This document shows, piece after piece, positions 1 through 8,235 of a DNA stretch of 64,000 nucleotides. The notes under the pieces were generated by a model. The model saw nothing but the letters and a program-made list of their open reading frames with translations, was not told the DNA's origin and made no database searches. The stretch spans positions 186,001-250,000 of the forward strand of contig NZ_VOUX01000033.1 of the NCBI RefSeq assembly GCF_008011855.1. The letters run 5' to 3'. This DNA is from Serratia bockelmannii. Its GTDB lineage: Bacteria; Pseudomonadota; Gammaproteobacteria; Enterobacterales; Enterobacteriaceae. Numbering within the stretch: position 1 is the stretch's first letter; every line of letters starts with the position of its first letter. The translations under genes were made by a program, and so were the position numbers.

Positions 1-563
1 AGCGCCTCGCCGGCCGGCGTCAGGCCGGGGCCGGTATCAGGTGAGCCGGGGAACGACCCGCTGACGCCGGTACCAAAGGCGTTTGGCAGATTCCAGAATG
101 GCCCGATGCTGCGCACGCCCAGCCGGTAGAAGGCCTCCAACTGCGTCAGTTCTGCATCGATCATGCCGGCGCCTTCGATATGCAGCACCGCGGCGATTTG
201 CCGGTTGAGGCGGCACTGTTCTATTTCGGTGGCGGTGCGACAGATGCGCAGCTGCCCCTGAGAAGCCTGTTCCAGCTGCTGCAGGATGGCGATCTGCCGT
301 TCGGCGATCGCCAGCGGATCGAAGGCGGCCTGCGCCTCGTCCTGCGTTTGATTACGCATCTGGGCGATATAGCTGACCGGAGGAATAAATACCGCGAACA
401 GCCCGCCGAAAAATCCGCCGCGCCGCATGCGGGAGAAATCGAGGTGGCCCGGCGTGACGCGGGAATAAAAGGCGGCGACCGGATCGTCGTCATGCTGCAG
501 CCACAGATTGAGCAGCAGGTCGTTATGGCCGTCGAAGACCGGCCAGAGAGGGGGAAGCGTCAT
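1..563 (-). CDS. Membrane dipeptidase (peptidase M19), N-terminal part, cut by window edge
   Basis: Reading the minus strand from the ATG at 563 gives 187 residues that run off the window start. The N-terminus carries FDGHNDLL with H13 and D15, the zinc-binding HxD of renal-dipeptidase-type M19 enzymes. HIEGA at about 126-132 supplies the bridging glutamate (E130). FWNLPNAFGTGVSGSFPGS matches the conserved 'LTHN...N' region of the family. Family members hydrolyse dipeptides, including D-amino-acid dipeptides, with a binuclear zinc site. No signal peptide is visible, so a cytoplasmic enzyme is likely. It reads away from the lipoprotein gene at 977, so the two share the upstream region. The family is secure; the substrate is unknown and the C-terminal half is outside the window. 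Confidence 0.88.
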   Translation of the reverse strand, partial: MTLPPLWPVFDGHNDLLLNLWLQHDDDPVAAFYSRVTPGHLDFSRMRRGGFFGGLFAVFIPPVSYIAQMRNQTQDEAQAAFDPLAIAERQIAILQQLEQASQGQLRICRTATEIEQCRLNRQIAAVLHIEGAGMIDAELTQLEAFYRLGVRSIGPFWNLPNAFGTGVSGSFPGSPDTGPGLTPAGEA

Positions 564-976
564 GGGCGTTTCACTGAGTCAGGCATCGTGAACGCTATGT
601 TCTCCCATCGAGCGAGGGGGAACAACCCTCGCTCGATGGGGAGATTCGAATGCAGTGAACATACGGAGATTAACCTGACCGAAATTATTTTCAGCCAGCG
701 GTCAAGGTAATTTAAACGTGTGGATCAGCGTTGATTATGCCAATAAAATTGATGGTTCTGTAATATTTTAGATATTGATTTCTTGAATCAAATTTTATTT
801 GTGGCAATATCGTTATCGCTTGTGTGTTGGGCACGCCGCCCCCCTAACTCACTGTTTGAAAATGAATTTCACCACTATCAATATAATAACTGTTGGTTAT
901 ATTTAATGTGATAATTAAATGTTCACAGTGAATTAAGCGTTGTTCCTTGCTACATTTTTATACCGAAGGATTGATC
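564..976. other. Divergent intergenic region with long hairpin and AT-rich promoter zone
   Basis: This 413-bp gap lies between the divergent M19 and lipoprotein genes. Its left part holds a 15-bp perfect hairpin (604-640). The right part is strongly AT-rich. TGTGATAAT at 907-915 looks like an extended -10 element for the lipoprotein gene, without a good -35. I see no credible gene in it. Confidence 0.5.
604..640. repeat. 15-bp perfect inverted repeat (hairpin)
   Basis: CCCATCGAGCGAGGG at 604-618 pairs perfectly with CCCTCGCTCGATGGG at 626-640 across a 7-base loop. There is no T-run on either strand, so it is not an ordinary intrinsic terminator. It sits about 40 bp upstream of the M19 start codon, where it would fold in that gene's 5' leader or act as a protein-binding dyad. 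Confidence 0.7.
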
Positions 977-1447
977 ATGACCAAAAGACTACTCCTCTCC
1001 GCCTCACTGGCGAGCGCATTATTATTAAGCGGGTGTGCAAGCATCCCTCTCGCAACAGATCAAGAATCAGCGCATGCCAAAAGCTTCCCTGCGTTGGATG
1101 AAAACAAAGCGGGCCTCTATATTTATCGTGACAGTTTTGTCGGCAAGGCGTTGAAGAAAGATGTTTATCTTGACGGCAAATGCGTGGGTGAGACCGCGGA
1201 TAAAACGTTTTTCTATACCCAGGTTGACGGCGGACAACAGCATAAAATCTCTACCGAATCTGAATTTTCTCCTAACGATCTTTCCATTTATACCGAAGCG
1301 GGGAAAAATTACTTCGTAAGACAATATATTAAGATGGGTGTATTCGTCGGCGGTGCCGGTCTGAGTCAATCGACAGAGGATGAAGGCAAACGTGTTATTT
1401 CTAAAGCTGCGGTAAAGCTTGCCAAGGGCGGCCGTTGCGATAGCTAA
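977..1447 (+). CDS. DUF2846-type outer-membrane lipoprotein
   Basis: The 156-residue protein starts MTKRLLLSASL, chosen because GAAGGA lies 7 bases upstream of this ATG; an in-frame codon 30 bp earlier lacks a ribosome site. A hydrophobic signal ends in LLSGC with lipidated Cys20. The mature part (AGLYIYRDSFVGKALKKDVYLDG..., then YFVRQYIKMG) fits the DUF2846 family of small beta-rich lipoproteins of unknown role. No Asp at +2 (Ala21) suggests outer-membrane sorting. Base composition is lower in GC than the neighbours. The gene stands alone and is followed by an intrinsic terminator. Confidence 0.82.
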   Translation: MTKRLLLSASLASALLLSGCASIPLATDQESAHAKSFPALDENKAGLYIYRDSFVGKALKKDVYLDGKCVGETADKTFFYTQVDGGQQHKISTESEFSPNDLSIYTEAGKNYFVRQYIKMGVFVGGAGLSQSTEDEGKRVISKAAVKLAKGGRCDS

Positions 1448-1536
1448 TGCTCCTTGCCCGTGGGATTTCAGGGATATTCCTCCTGAAATTCCCATTATCT
1501 GTTTAAACCTTCGCTGTTTACCCTACGGCTATGAAT

Positions 1537-1565
1537 GGAGTGACGATGTCACTCCGTTTTTCTTT
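1537..1565 (+). terminator. Intrinsic terminator after the lipoprotein gene
   Basis: GGAGTGAC at 1537-1544 pairs with GTCACTCC at 1548-1555 across a 3-base loop, followed by GTTTTTCTTT. It is a clear rho-independent terminator for the plus strand. The T-run just touches the stop codon of the convergent LysR gene. Confidence 0.85.
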
Positions 1566-2460
1566 AATGACAAACCGACAACACCAACTGCCGCAGCCAG
1601 CGGTGATCCGCCTCGGCGTCCAGGCGCGGGTGCCACATTTGCGAGACGGTAATGGGCGGCGTTTTCACCGGCAGCTCGAAGACGCGCAGCGGGCCATCGG
1701 CAGGTTGAGCCTGCAGGAAAGAGGTGGGCAGCAACGCCAACAGGTTCGAGGCTTGCGCCACCGCCAGCGCGGCGGGAAAGCTTGGCACCACGGCGGCGAT
1801 ATGGCGTGCCAGCCCCAGCTCCGCCAGCGCGGCATCTACCGGCCCGAGAATGCGCCCGCTGCGCGAGGCCACCACGTGGCCGCAGGCGGCGTAGTCGGCG
1901 ACGCCAATCTCTGGCTGTTGCGCCAGCGGATGTGCGGTTCTCATCACGCCAACGAAGCGATCGCGGAACAGCGCCTGCAGGCGGATTTCCGGGCCCATGT
2001 CACCCAATACGCCGATCTCCAGATCGACCAGACCTTCACGCAGGGGGCGGTCGCTTTTCTCCGGCTTGGGCGCAAAGCGCAACCGCACCCGCGGCGCCTG
2101 TTCGGCGGCGGCGGCGATCAGCGCCGGGCCGAAGGCCTCGACGAAGCCGTCATTGGCGCGCAGCGTGAAGGTACGATCCAGCGCGGCGGGATCCAATGCT
2201 CCCTGCGCCGGACGCAACACAGCGCGGGCTTCGAACGTCGCGTGCCGCGCCCGCTCGCGCAGCGTTTCGGCATAGGGCGTCAGCACCATATGACGGCCGG
2301 CGCGCACCAACAGAGGATCACCGGTGGCCGTGCGCAGCCGGCTGAGGGTGCGGCTCATCGCCGAGGCGCTTAAACCGAGACGCCGCGCCGCGCCGGCAAC
2401 GCTGCCCGCCGTCAGCAGCGCGTCGAGTGCGATCAGCAGGTTGAAATCAGGGTCGGTCAT
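1564..2460 (-). CDS. LysR-family transcriptional regulator
   Basis: The 298-residue protein opens DFNLLIALDALLTAGSVAGAARRLGLSASAMSRTL, a standard LysR winged-helix DNA-binding domain (about residues 5-64), followed by a periplasmic-binding-fold effector domain. This 'DFNLL..LDALL' start is typical of the NodD/SyrM-like branch that controls aromatic or xenobiotic functions. The next gene upstream is an AraC regulator on the same strand, and no divergent partner is apparent. The target and effector therefore cannot be inferred from context. Confidence 0.88.
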   Translation of the reverse strand: MTDPDFNLLIALDALLTAGSVAGAARRLGLSASAMSRTLSRLRTATGDPLLVRAGRHMVLTPYAETLRERARHATFEARAVLRPAQGALDPAALDRTFTLRANDGFVEAFGPALIAAAAEQAPRVRLRFAPKPEKSDRPLREGLVDLEIGVLGDMGPEIRLQALFRDRFVGVMRTAHPLAQQPEIGVADYAACGHVVASRSGRILGPVDAALAELGLARHIAAVVPSFPAALAVAQASNLLALLPTSFLQAQPADGPLRVFELPVKTPPITVSQMWHPRLDAEADHRWLRQLVLSVCH

Positions 2461-2529
2461 GCGTGCGCATCCTGTCGTGCTGAATAGGGGGGAAGGCGTT
2501 CGATGCAGTTTGTGCGTGCGAATGCTGCA

Positions 2530-3336
2530 TCAGTCGCCATGCATTATGCCTGAGCCTGTTTTCGCTGTGCCATGACTTACCGCTAAAAAACCGGAGGGGG
2601 ACTGGCCCGTTTGCCGTCTGAACATGGCGATAAACGCGGACGGATCGTTATATCCCAGGGTAGAGGCGACATATTTGACGGCTTTCCCTTCCTGTAACAG
2701 CGTCATCGCCATGAGGGTTTTGCTTCTCAGCTTCCATTCATTGAAAGAGATGCCGGTAGCGGCGAGAAATCGCCGCGACAGCGTACGCTCACTCAAGCCC
2801 AGCATGCCCGACCATTGTGTCAGGGTGTTGAGATCGTGCGGCGCGGCGCTCATCTTTTCGGTCATGATCTTGACAACGTCATCGCTGCCGAGCGGCAGGT
2901 AGCTGTCAAAACGCTCCGACAGCGCCAGCTGCTCAAGCAACGCGGTAACCAGCGTCTGGTCCTGAGGCGTGTGCGGATAGCCAATAAGCCTTTCTGAAAA
3001 ATCGGCCAGCACCGCTTTGACGATCTTATTCAGCCGCAGGGTTTGCGGTCTGCTCGGTAAGGATTGGCATAGCGAGGGGCTGACATGAAGAATGACATAG
3101 TCAATTGCACTCTTTGCTACGGATTCATGTTCGGTATTAACGGGGAGCCAAATGGCATATTCTGGTGTGGATAAATAAATATTGTTCTCAATATTTATTT
3201 CCGCCAACCCTTTCATGGAATACATCAGTTTGCCCCATGGCAACGCCTGTAAAGGGAATTGCGTTCCTGCCGGCCAGGATTTATTTCTGAACCAAATCGA
3301 TATTGGGATTTCCCCGGTCAATTCTGACGGTTTCAT
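2530..3336 (-). CDS. AraC-family transcriptional regulator with cupin sensor domain
   Basis: The 268-residue protein begins MKPSELTGE; this ATG has GGAAGG six bases upstream, whereas the ATG 21 bp further up does not. The N-terminal half is a cupin-like sensor (FPLQALPWGKLMYSMKGLAEI..., AIWLPVNTEHES). The C-terminal about 100 residues form two helix-turn-helix motifs (LGLSERTLSRRFLAATGISFNEW and VASTLGYNDPSAFIAMFRRQTGQSP). This architecture resembles E. coli NimR-type regulators. It is divergent from the cyclase/CMD pair at 3464-4783 across 127 bp, so it probably regulates that pair. Confidence 0.88.
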   Translation of the reverse strand: MKPSELTGEIPISIWFRNKSWPAGTQFPLQALPWGKLMYSMKGLAEINIENNIYLSTPEYAIWLPVNTEHESVAKSAIDYVILHVSPSLCQSLPSRPQTLRLNKIVKAVLADFSERLIGYPHTPQDQTLVTALLEQLALSERFDSYLPLGSDDVVKIMTEKMSAAPHDLNTLTQWSGMLGLSERTLSRRFLAATGISFNEWKLRSKTLMAMTLLQEGKAVKYVASTLGYNDPSAFIAMFRRQTGQSPSGFLAVSHGTAKTGSGIMHGD

Positions 3337-3463
3337 GATGCCTTCCTGTCCGTTCATGGCTGCGTCTTCCTATTATAACAATAAGTTGTCTGATAATCGG
3401 CATTTCTATTCTATGGGGAAAGCTTACTCTGGGCAGGTCATTCCCCTGGATAAAGGTAACAAT

Positions 3464-4252
3464 ATGTACGGTAAAATCATTGATCTTTCGGTGCCGCTGA
3501 TGAGCGGGATCGCTTCCGATCCGGAGCGGTTTCTGCCGGAAATCGAGTATGTTGACAACAAGCGCGGAGCGTTGCAGCTGGCGGAATCATTTCCCGGCCT
3601 GGATCCCTTAGCGCTGCCGCGTCAGGAGGGCTGGGCGGTGGAATTTGTCCGCATGAGCACCCACGCGGGAACGCATATGGACGCCCCTTATCACTACCAT
3701 TCGCATATGGATGACGGATCGGCGTCAAAAACCATTGATGAAATACCGCTGGAATGGTGTATCGGCCCTGGCGTCAAATTGGATTTCCGGCATTTTCCCG
3801 ACGGTTATGTGGCCACTACGCATGATATTGAGCGTGAATTAGCGAGGATCGGCCATCCTATCGCCGCCGGCGATATTGTCTTGGTCAACACGGCGGCCGG
3901 CGGGCGTTACGGCAGCGAAGATTTTATTCATCGCGGTTGCGGCATGGGCCGTGAAGCGACGCTGTATCTTACTGAACGCGGCGTCAGGGTGGTGGGCACC
4001 GATGCCTGGAGCTGGGACGCGCCATTCAGCCATACGCGCACCAAATTTGAACAAAGCGGCGATATTTCGCTTATTTGGGAAGGGCACTATGCCGGCAGTC
4101 AATATCCTTATTGCCAGATTGAAAAACTGTGCAATCTTGAATTGCTGCCGCCCTGTGGATTTAACGTGATCAGTCTGCCGGTGAAGGTTTATAAGGCATC
4201 CGCCGGCTGGGCTCGGCCGGTTGCAATTATCGAAGCTCAAGCGGGAGAATAA
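3464..4252 (+). CDS. Cyclase-family metal-dependent hydrolase (kynurenine-formamidase-like)
   Basis: The 262-residue protein starts at the ATG of MYGKIIDLS, 9 bp after an AAAGG ribosome site. STHAGTHMDAP (H67, H71, D73) is the metal-binding HxGTHxD motif of the cyclase/KynB family (Pfam cyclase), whose members hydrolyse formyl-kynurenine, isatin or similar amides or lactones. At 262 residues it is longer than KynB (about 210), closer to isatin-hydrolase-like and generic 'cyclase family' proteins. The last codons are separated by 3 bp from the CMD-like gene, so the two are co-transcribed. The divergent AraC regulator probably controls both. The substrate is unknown; no kynurenine genes are nearby. 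Confidence 0.82.
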   Translation: MYGKIIDLSVPLMSGIASDPERFLPEIEYVDNKRGALQLAESFPGLDPLALPRQEGWAVEFVRMSTHAGTHMDAPYHYHSHMDDGSASKTIDEIPLEWCIGPGVKLDFRHFPDGYVATTHDIERELARIGHPIAAGDIVLVNTAAGGRYGSEDFIHRGCGMGREATLYLTERGVRVVGTDAWSWDAPFSHTRTKFEQSGDISLIWEGHYAGSQYPYCQIEKLCNLELLPPCGFNVISLPVKVYKASAGWARPVAIIEAQAGE

Positions 4253-4255
4253 GCG

Positions 4256-4783
4256 ATGGCCAGAATAAAACTGCCGGCAGTGAGTGAATTAACGGCTGAG
4301 CAGCAGCAGCAATATGCCCGTTTTCCCGCCAATCTTACGCTGGGTCTGTTGAAAACCAGCCGTTCGGCGCAGGGATATCTGTCCCTGGGCGCTTCTTTTC
4401 CGGCCGGGCGACTGTGTGATAAAGATCGGGAAATGATCATATTAAGGGTTGGCGCGTTAAGCCACAGCGCTTATGAGCGTATGCAACACTATCCGCTGGC
4501 GATCCTTGCGGGGTGGTGCGATGACGACATCGAGAAAATAGAGCAGGGTGTGGGCATCGACGCCAGAGGGACGGCCATCTTGCATTTTGTCGATGAATGC
4601 GTGAAGCAGGTGAAGGTCTCTGCCGACACATTTAACGCGGTCAGGCGCTATTATGACGAGGTTCAACTGGCTGAACTGGCATTAATGATTGGGCACTACA
4701 TGATGACGGCGCGCTTTTTGGAAACGCTGGAAATCGATCTGGACCTACAAGCGACATCCTGGGAAAACATGTCAACGGATTGA
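4256..4783 (+). CDS. Carboxymuconolactone decarboxylase family protein
   Basis: The 175-residue all-helical protein carries REMIILRVGALSHSAYERMQHYPLAILAGW, the conserved CMD/AhpD-fold core. The AhpD-type redox CxxC is absent: Ser and Ala occupy the equivalent stretch. A thiol peroxidase-reductase role is therefore unlikely, and a decarboxylase or ring-opening role, or a structural role, is more plausible. It begins 3 bp after the cyclase gene, with GGGAGA as ribosome site. The pairing suggests sequential steps on a small cyclic or aromatic substrate, which is inference. Confidence 0.82.
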   Translation: MARIKLPAVSELTAEQQQQYARFPANLTLGLLKTSRSAQGYLSLGASFPAGRLCDKDREMIILRVGALSHSAYERMQHYPLAILAGWCDDDIEKIEQGVGIDARGTAILHFVDECVKQVKVSADTFNAVRRYYDEVQLAELALMIGHYMMTARFLETLEIDLDLQATSWENMSTD

Positions 4784-4809
4784 ATACGCGCACGGCGTGA
4801 GCGCGATAA

Positions 4810-4840
4810 AAAAGCCGATAACCTGGGGTTATCGGCTTTT
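4810..4840. terminator. Bidirectional intrinsic terminator
   Basis: AAAAGCCGATAACC at 4810-4823 pairs with GGTTATCGGCTTTT at 4827-4840 across TGG. A-rich and T-rich flanks let it work on both strands. It lies between the convergent CMD and ddc genes and serves both. Confidence 0.92.
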
Positions 4841-4859
4841 AATGCGCAGTGGCAGAGGG

Positions 4860-6338
4860 TTACGCGGGCAGCTGCTGGGCGGTTTTCTCGACCAGCGCCA
4901 GCAACAGCTTGATGTCTTCCAGCGTCACGATCGGGTTCAGCAGCGTCATCTTCAGGCAGGTCACGCCATCGAACTCGGTCACGCCGACGTTGGCGCGGCC
5001 CGATTCCAACAGGGCGTCACCGATACGCTGGTTGAACAGCGCGACGGCCGCATCGCCGTTCGCCGCCAGCTGCGCCGGACGGTAGCGGAACAGCACGCTG
5101 GCCAGCTGCGGCTGCATCACCAGTTCCAGTGCTTCTTGATCGGCGATGTAGCGCGCCACCTGTTGCGCCAGCGTCACGCCATGATCGATGATCTCGGCGT
5201 ATTGCTTCTGCCCGAGCGCTTCCAGCCCCATCCACAGCTTCAACGCATCGAAGCGGCGGGTGGTCTGCAGCGACTTGGACACCAGGTTCGGCACGCCTTG
5301 CGCTTCGTCGAACTCGGAGTTCAGGTAGGCCGCCTGATAGCGCATCAGCTCGTAGTGGCGCTCGTCTTTCAGCAAGAAGGCGCCGCAGCTGATGGTCTGG
5401 AAGAACTGTTTATGGAAGTCCAGGGTGATGGAGTCCACCAGCTCCAGGCCGTCCAGGTAGTCGCGGTACTGCTCGGAAAGCAGCAGCGCGCCGCCCCAGG
5501 CCGCATCCACGTGCACCCAAATCTGCTGCTCCGCCGCCAGCCGCGCGATGTCGCGCAGCGGGTCAATGGCACCGGCGTCGGTGGTGCCGGCGGTGGCGAC
5601 AATCGCCATCACCTGCTCGCCGTTGGCCTTGGCCTGCGCCAGTTTTTCCGCCAGATCGTTCACGTCCATGCGGGCGAAGCGATCGGTTTTCACCAGGGTG
5701 ACGGACTGATAGCCGAGGCCCATCAGCGCCATGTTCTTCTGCACCGAGAAGTGGGCGTTTTCAGAACAGAACACCTTCAGCTTGCGCAGATCGCCCACCA
5801 GACCGTCCTGCTGCACGGAGTGGCCCTGACGCGCGAAGAACGCGTCGCGCGCCAGCATCAGCCCCATCAGGTTGCTCTGGGTGCCGCCGCTGGTGAACAC
5901 CCCGGCGTCGCCGGACGGGTAACCGACCTGGGCGCGCAGCCACTCGATCAATTTCATTTCGATCAGCGTGGCCGACGGGCTCTGATCCCAGGAGTCCATG
6001 CTCTGGTTGGTGGCGTTGATCAGCACTTCGGCAGCCTGGCTAATCACCAGGCTCGGGCAGTGCAGGTGCGCCACGCACTGCGGGTGGTGCACCGACAGGC
6101 TGTCTTTCAAAAAGTACTCGATGGCGCGCTCGATCGCCGCCTGGTTGCCCAGGCCTTGCGGGGTAAAGTCTAGCTGGATGCGCTCGCGCAGTTCGGCAAC
6201 GCTTTTGCCCTGATACATCTCGGGCTGTTGCAGCCACTGCACGACGGCTTCACTGCTCTGTGCGATCGCCTGGCGGTAAGCCTCGGCGCTGTGCGCCGAG
6301 GAAGCCAGAATCGGGTTTAACTTGGACATCGCGGTCAT
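4860..6338 (-). CDS. ddc: L-2,4-diaminobutyrate decarboxylase
   Basis: This PLP-dependent group II decarboxylase (about 492 residues) converts L-2,4-diaminobutyrate to 1,3-diaminopropane. Seen features: HPQCVAHLHCPSL, the substrate-loop region; TSGGTQSNLMGLMLAR; HVDAAWGG with the PLP-binding Asp; and DFHKQFF with the Schiff-base lysine at about residue 309. The ATG at 6338 follows GGAG; a second ATG at 6329 (MSKLNP) is also possible. A TTG at 6347 overlaps the dat stop region. It lies directly behind dat, consistent with translational coupling. The dat-ddc order matches the Acinetobacter/enterobacterial diaminopropane operon. Confidence 0.93.
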   Translation of the reverse strand: MTAMSKLNPILASSAHSAEAYRQAIAQSSEAVVQWLQQPEMYQGKSVAELRERIQLDFTPQGLGNQAAIERAIEYFLKDSLSVHHPQCVAHLHCPSLVISQAAEVLINATNQSMDSWDQSPSATLIEMKLIEWLRAQVGYPSGDAGVFTSGGTQSNLMGLMLARDAFFARQGHSVQQDGLVGDLRKLKVFCSENAHFSVQKNMALMGLGYQSVTLVKTDRFARMDVNDLAEKLAQAKANGEQVMAIVATAGTTDAGAIDPLRDIARLAAEQQIWVHVDAAWGGALLLSEQYRDYLDGLELVDSITLDFHKQFFQTISCGAFLLKDERHYELMRYQAAYLNSEFDEAQGVPNLVSKSLQTTRRFDALKLWMGLEALGQKQYAEIIDHGVTLAQQVARYIADQEALELVMQPQLASVLFRYRPAQLAANGDAAVALFNQRIGDALLESGRANVGVTEFDGVTCLKMTLLNPIVTLEDIKLLLALVEKTAQQLPA

Positions 6339-6347
6339 TCGCTCCAA

Positions 6348-7733
6348 TCAGACTGGCTTGACGCCGGCGGCCAACAGCGCCTGCTCAAATTTATCCAGGA
6401 AAATACCCAGCTCATCATTGGTGATCAGCAGGGAAGGCAACAGGCGCAGCACACAGCCGTTGCGCCCGCCGCGCTCCAGGATCAAGCCGGATTCGAAGCA
6501 TTTTTTCTGCAGCAGCGCGGACAGCTCGCCATCGGCCGGGTAACAGCCCATGTGATCCTGCGCTTCGTTCGGCTTGACGATCTCGATGCCGATCATCAGG
6601 CCCAGACCGCGGACGTGACCGATCACCGGATAACGTTTCTGCAGCTCGGTTAGCTTGCCTTTGAGCCATTCGCCCTGAGCGGCCACTTTATCGGCGACCT
6701 TATGCTCTTTCAGGTACTGCAGGGTGGTCAGGCCGGTGGCCATCGCCAGCTGGTTGCCGCGGAAGGTGCCGGTGTGGTGGCCCGGTTCCCAGGCATCGAA
6801 CTCTTTTTTGATGCCCAGCACCGCGAGCGGCAAGCCGCCGCCGACCGCTTTCGACATCACGATGATGTCCGGCTCGATGCCGGCGTGTTCGAAGGCGAAC
6901 AGCTTGCCCGTACGGGCGAAACCGGCCTGAACTTCGTCGATGATCAGCAGAATGCCATGCTCCTGCGTCACTTTGCGGATGCGCTGCAGCCACTCGGCCG
7001 GCGCCGGGTTAACCCCGCCTTCGCCCTGAACGGCTTCCAGGATCACCGCCGCCGGTTTACGCACGCCGCTTTCCACGTCGTTAACCAGGTTGTCGAAGTA
7101 GTAGGTCAGCGCCTTGACGCCAGCTTCGCCGCCGATGCCCAGCGGGCAGCGGTATTCATGCGGATAAGGCATGAACTGCACTTCCGGCATCATGCCGTTG
7201 ATCGCCGCCTTCGGCGACAGGTTGCCGGTGACCGACAGCGCGCCGTGGGTCATGCCGTGATAGCCGCCGGAGAAGCTGATCACGCCGGAACGGCCGGTGT
7301 GCTTTTTCGCCAGCTTCAGCGCGGCTTCCACCGCATCGGCGCCGGACGGGCCGCAGAACTGCAGGCAATACCCTTTGCCTTCGCCAGGCAACAGAGAGAG
7401 CAGGTAATCGGAGAAACGATCTTTCAACGGGGTCGTGAGATCGAGAGTATGTAACGGCAAGCCGCTGGTAATGACATTTTGGATGCTTTGCAGGACGTCG
7501 GGGTGATTATGTCCAAGAGCCAACGTTCCCGCCCCGGCCAGGCAATCAAGATATTGATTATTCTCAACATCAGTGATCCAAACGCCCTGGGCTTTCGCAA
7601 TTGCCAACGGCAATTTGCGCGGATAACTCCTAACATTCGACTCAAATTCGGCTTGACGCGCCAAATAGGTTTCATTGTTTCCGTTTAATGAGTTTGCAAC
7701 TAAAGTATCAATACGGACTTTATCCGTCATCAT
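6348..7733 (-). CDS. dat: Diaminobutyrate-2-oxoglutarate aminotransferase
   Basis: This class III PLP aminotransferase of 461 residues makes L-2,4-diaminobutyrate from aspartate semialdehyde and glutamate. It shows [35 protein letters not shown] (PLP phosphate site), [14 protein letters not shown] (PLP Asp) and VMSKAVGGG with the catalytic lysine near residue 293. The start is one of two adjacent ATGs (7733 or 7730); AGGAG lies 4 or 7 bases upstream. It is the first gene of dat-ddc. The long AT-rich region upstream presumably carries the promoter. The product pathway, 1,3-diaminopropane, is also a building block of serratiochelin in Serratia plymuthica. Confidence 0.94.
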   Translation of the reverse strand: MMTDKVRIDTLVANSLNGNNETYLARQAEFESNVRSYPRKLPLAIAKAQGVWITDVENNQYLDCLAGAGTLALGHNHPDVLQSIQNVITSGLPLHTLDLTTPLKDRFSDYLLSLLPGEGKGYCLQFCGPSGADAVEAALKLAKKHTGRSGVISFSGGYHGMTHGALSVTGNLSPKAAINGMMPEVQFMPYPHEYRCPLGIGGEAGVKALTYYFDNLVNDVESGVRKPAAVILEAVQGEGGVNPAPAEWLQRIRKVTQEHGILLIIDEVQAGFARTGKLFAFEHAGIEPDIIVMSKAVGGGLPLAVLGIKKEFDAWEPGHHTGTFRGNQLAMATGLTTLQYLKEHKVADKVAAQGEWLKGKLTELQKRYPVIGHVRGLGLMIGIEIVKPNEAQDHMGCYPADGELSALLQKKCFESGLILERGGRNGCVLRLLPSLLITNDELGIFLDKFEQALLAAGVKPV

Positions 7734-8162
7734 ATCTCTCCTACAACCGAAGGTCTCAAGACGCAACGATTGAATTAATGAATTAGAAAAGTAACTGCCT
7801 TGTGAAAAGCGCGACCAATATATGGCTTTTTTGCCTGGGACTCAATAGCCGATTTTGTTTTGAATTGTTTAGTTTTTTCTTAGGCTCATCAATATGTTGT
7901 TGATTTGTTGACCGTTGGTTTTGCCAGCAAAAAATAACATTTCTTTAACATTGCGTAAAAATCCTTTTCTGCTTTCCTTTGGCTACTTCTTTAATGCATT
8001 TATTATTAAGGTGAATTTCCGATTAATAACATAAATAGAAAATAGCGGCTTATTTTCATCTATTCACCACCTTAAGTCCTATAGCGGTTATATACACAAA
8101 ATTTGTGATGAATATAAGCGGTCGAGCGTTAAAAGCGCAGTACCCAGAGTGGTGATTTCTTG

Positions 8163-8190
8163 CAGATTTTACGTAGCGCGATCAAAAAAG
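8163..8190 (+). repeat. 28-bp intergenic repeat, copy 1
   Basis: It starts CAGATTTTACG and continues TAGCGCGATCAAAAAAG. It differs from the copies at 31135 and 32338 (minus) at one base. All three copies continue with a degenerate G-rich then ATTT-rich tail. Here it follows the 3' end of the oxidoreductase gene. Confidence 0.8.
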
Positions 8191-8202
8191 CGGGATTTTT
8201 GT

Positions 8203-8230
8203 GCGGTGCCGGCGAGTCTGCCGGCACCGC
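8203..8230 (-). terminator. GC-rich hairpin, probable terminator of the OYE-family gene
   Basis: GCGGTGCCGGC at 8203-8213 pairs perfectly with GCCGGCACCGC at 8220-8230 (11 bp). On the minus strand it lies just past the stop of the oxidoreductase and is followed by ACAAAAATCCCGCTTTTTT. The T-run is delayed, so termination strength is uncertain. Confidence 0.6.
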
Positions 8231-8235
8231 GGTTA

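Larger units (their letters stand above)
7734..8235. other. Long AT-rich intergenic region upstream of dat
   Basis: These 502 bp have no credible ORF. The dat-proximal part is very AT-rich with several T-runs (around 7830, 7870 and 7925), typical of an H-NS-bound promoter region. The distal end holds one copy of a 28-bp repeat (8163-8190) and a strong GC hairpin (8203-8230) behind the oxidoreductase gene. No Fur box was seen. Confidence 0.5.

Noticed and set aside
907-927. CRP site (TGTGA...TCACA) upstream of the lipoprotein gene
   Set aside because: The half-sites are 11 bp apart instead of 6, so they cannot bind a CRP dimer normally; the left half is better read as an extended -10.
4797-6173. 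Plus-strand frame of about 458 codons over ddc
   Set aside because: It lies opposite a fully conserved decarboxylase and shows no family resemblance or ribosome site.
7734-8235. Fur box upstream of dat
   Set aside because: The region is AT-rich but contains no stretch with more than chance similarity to the GATAAT repeats.
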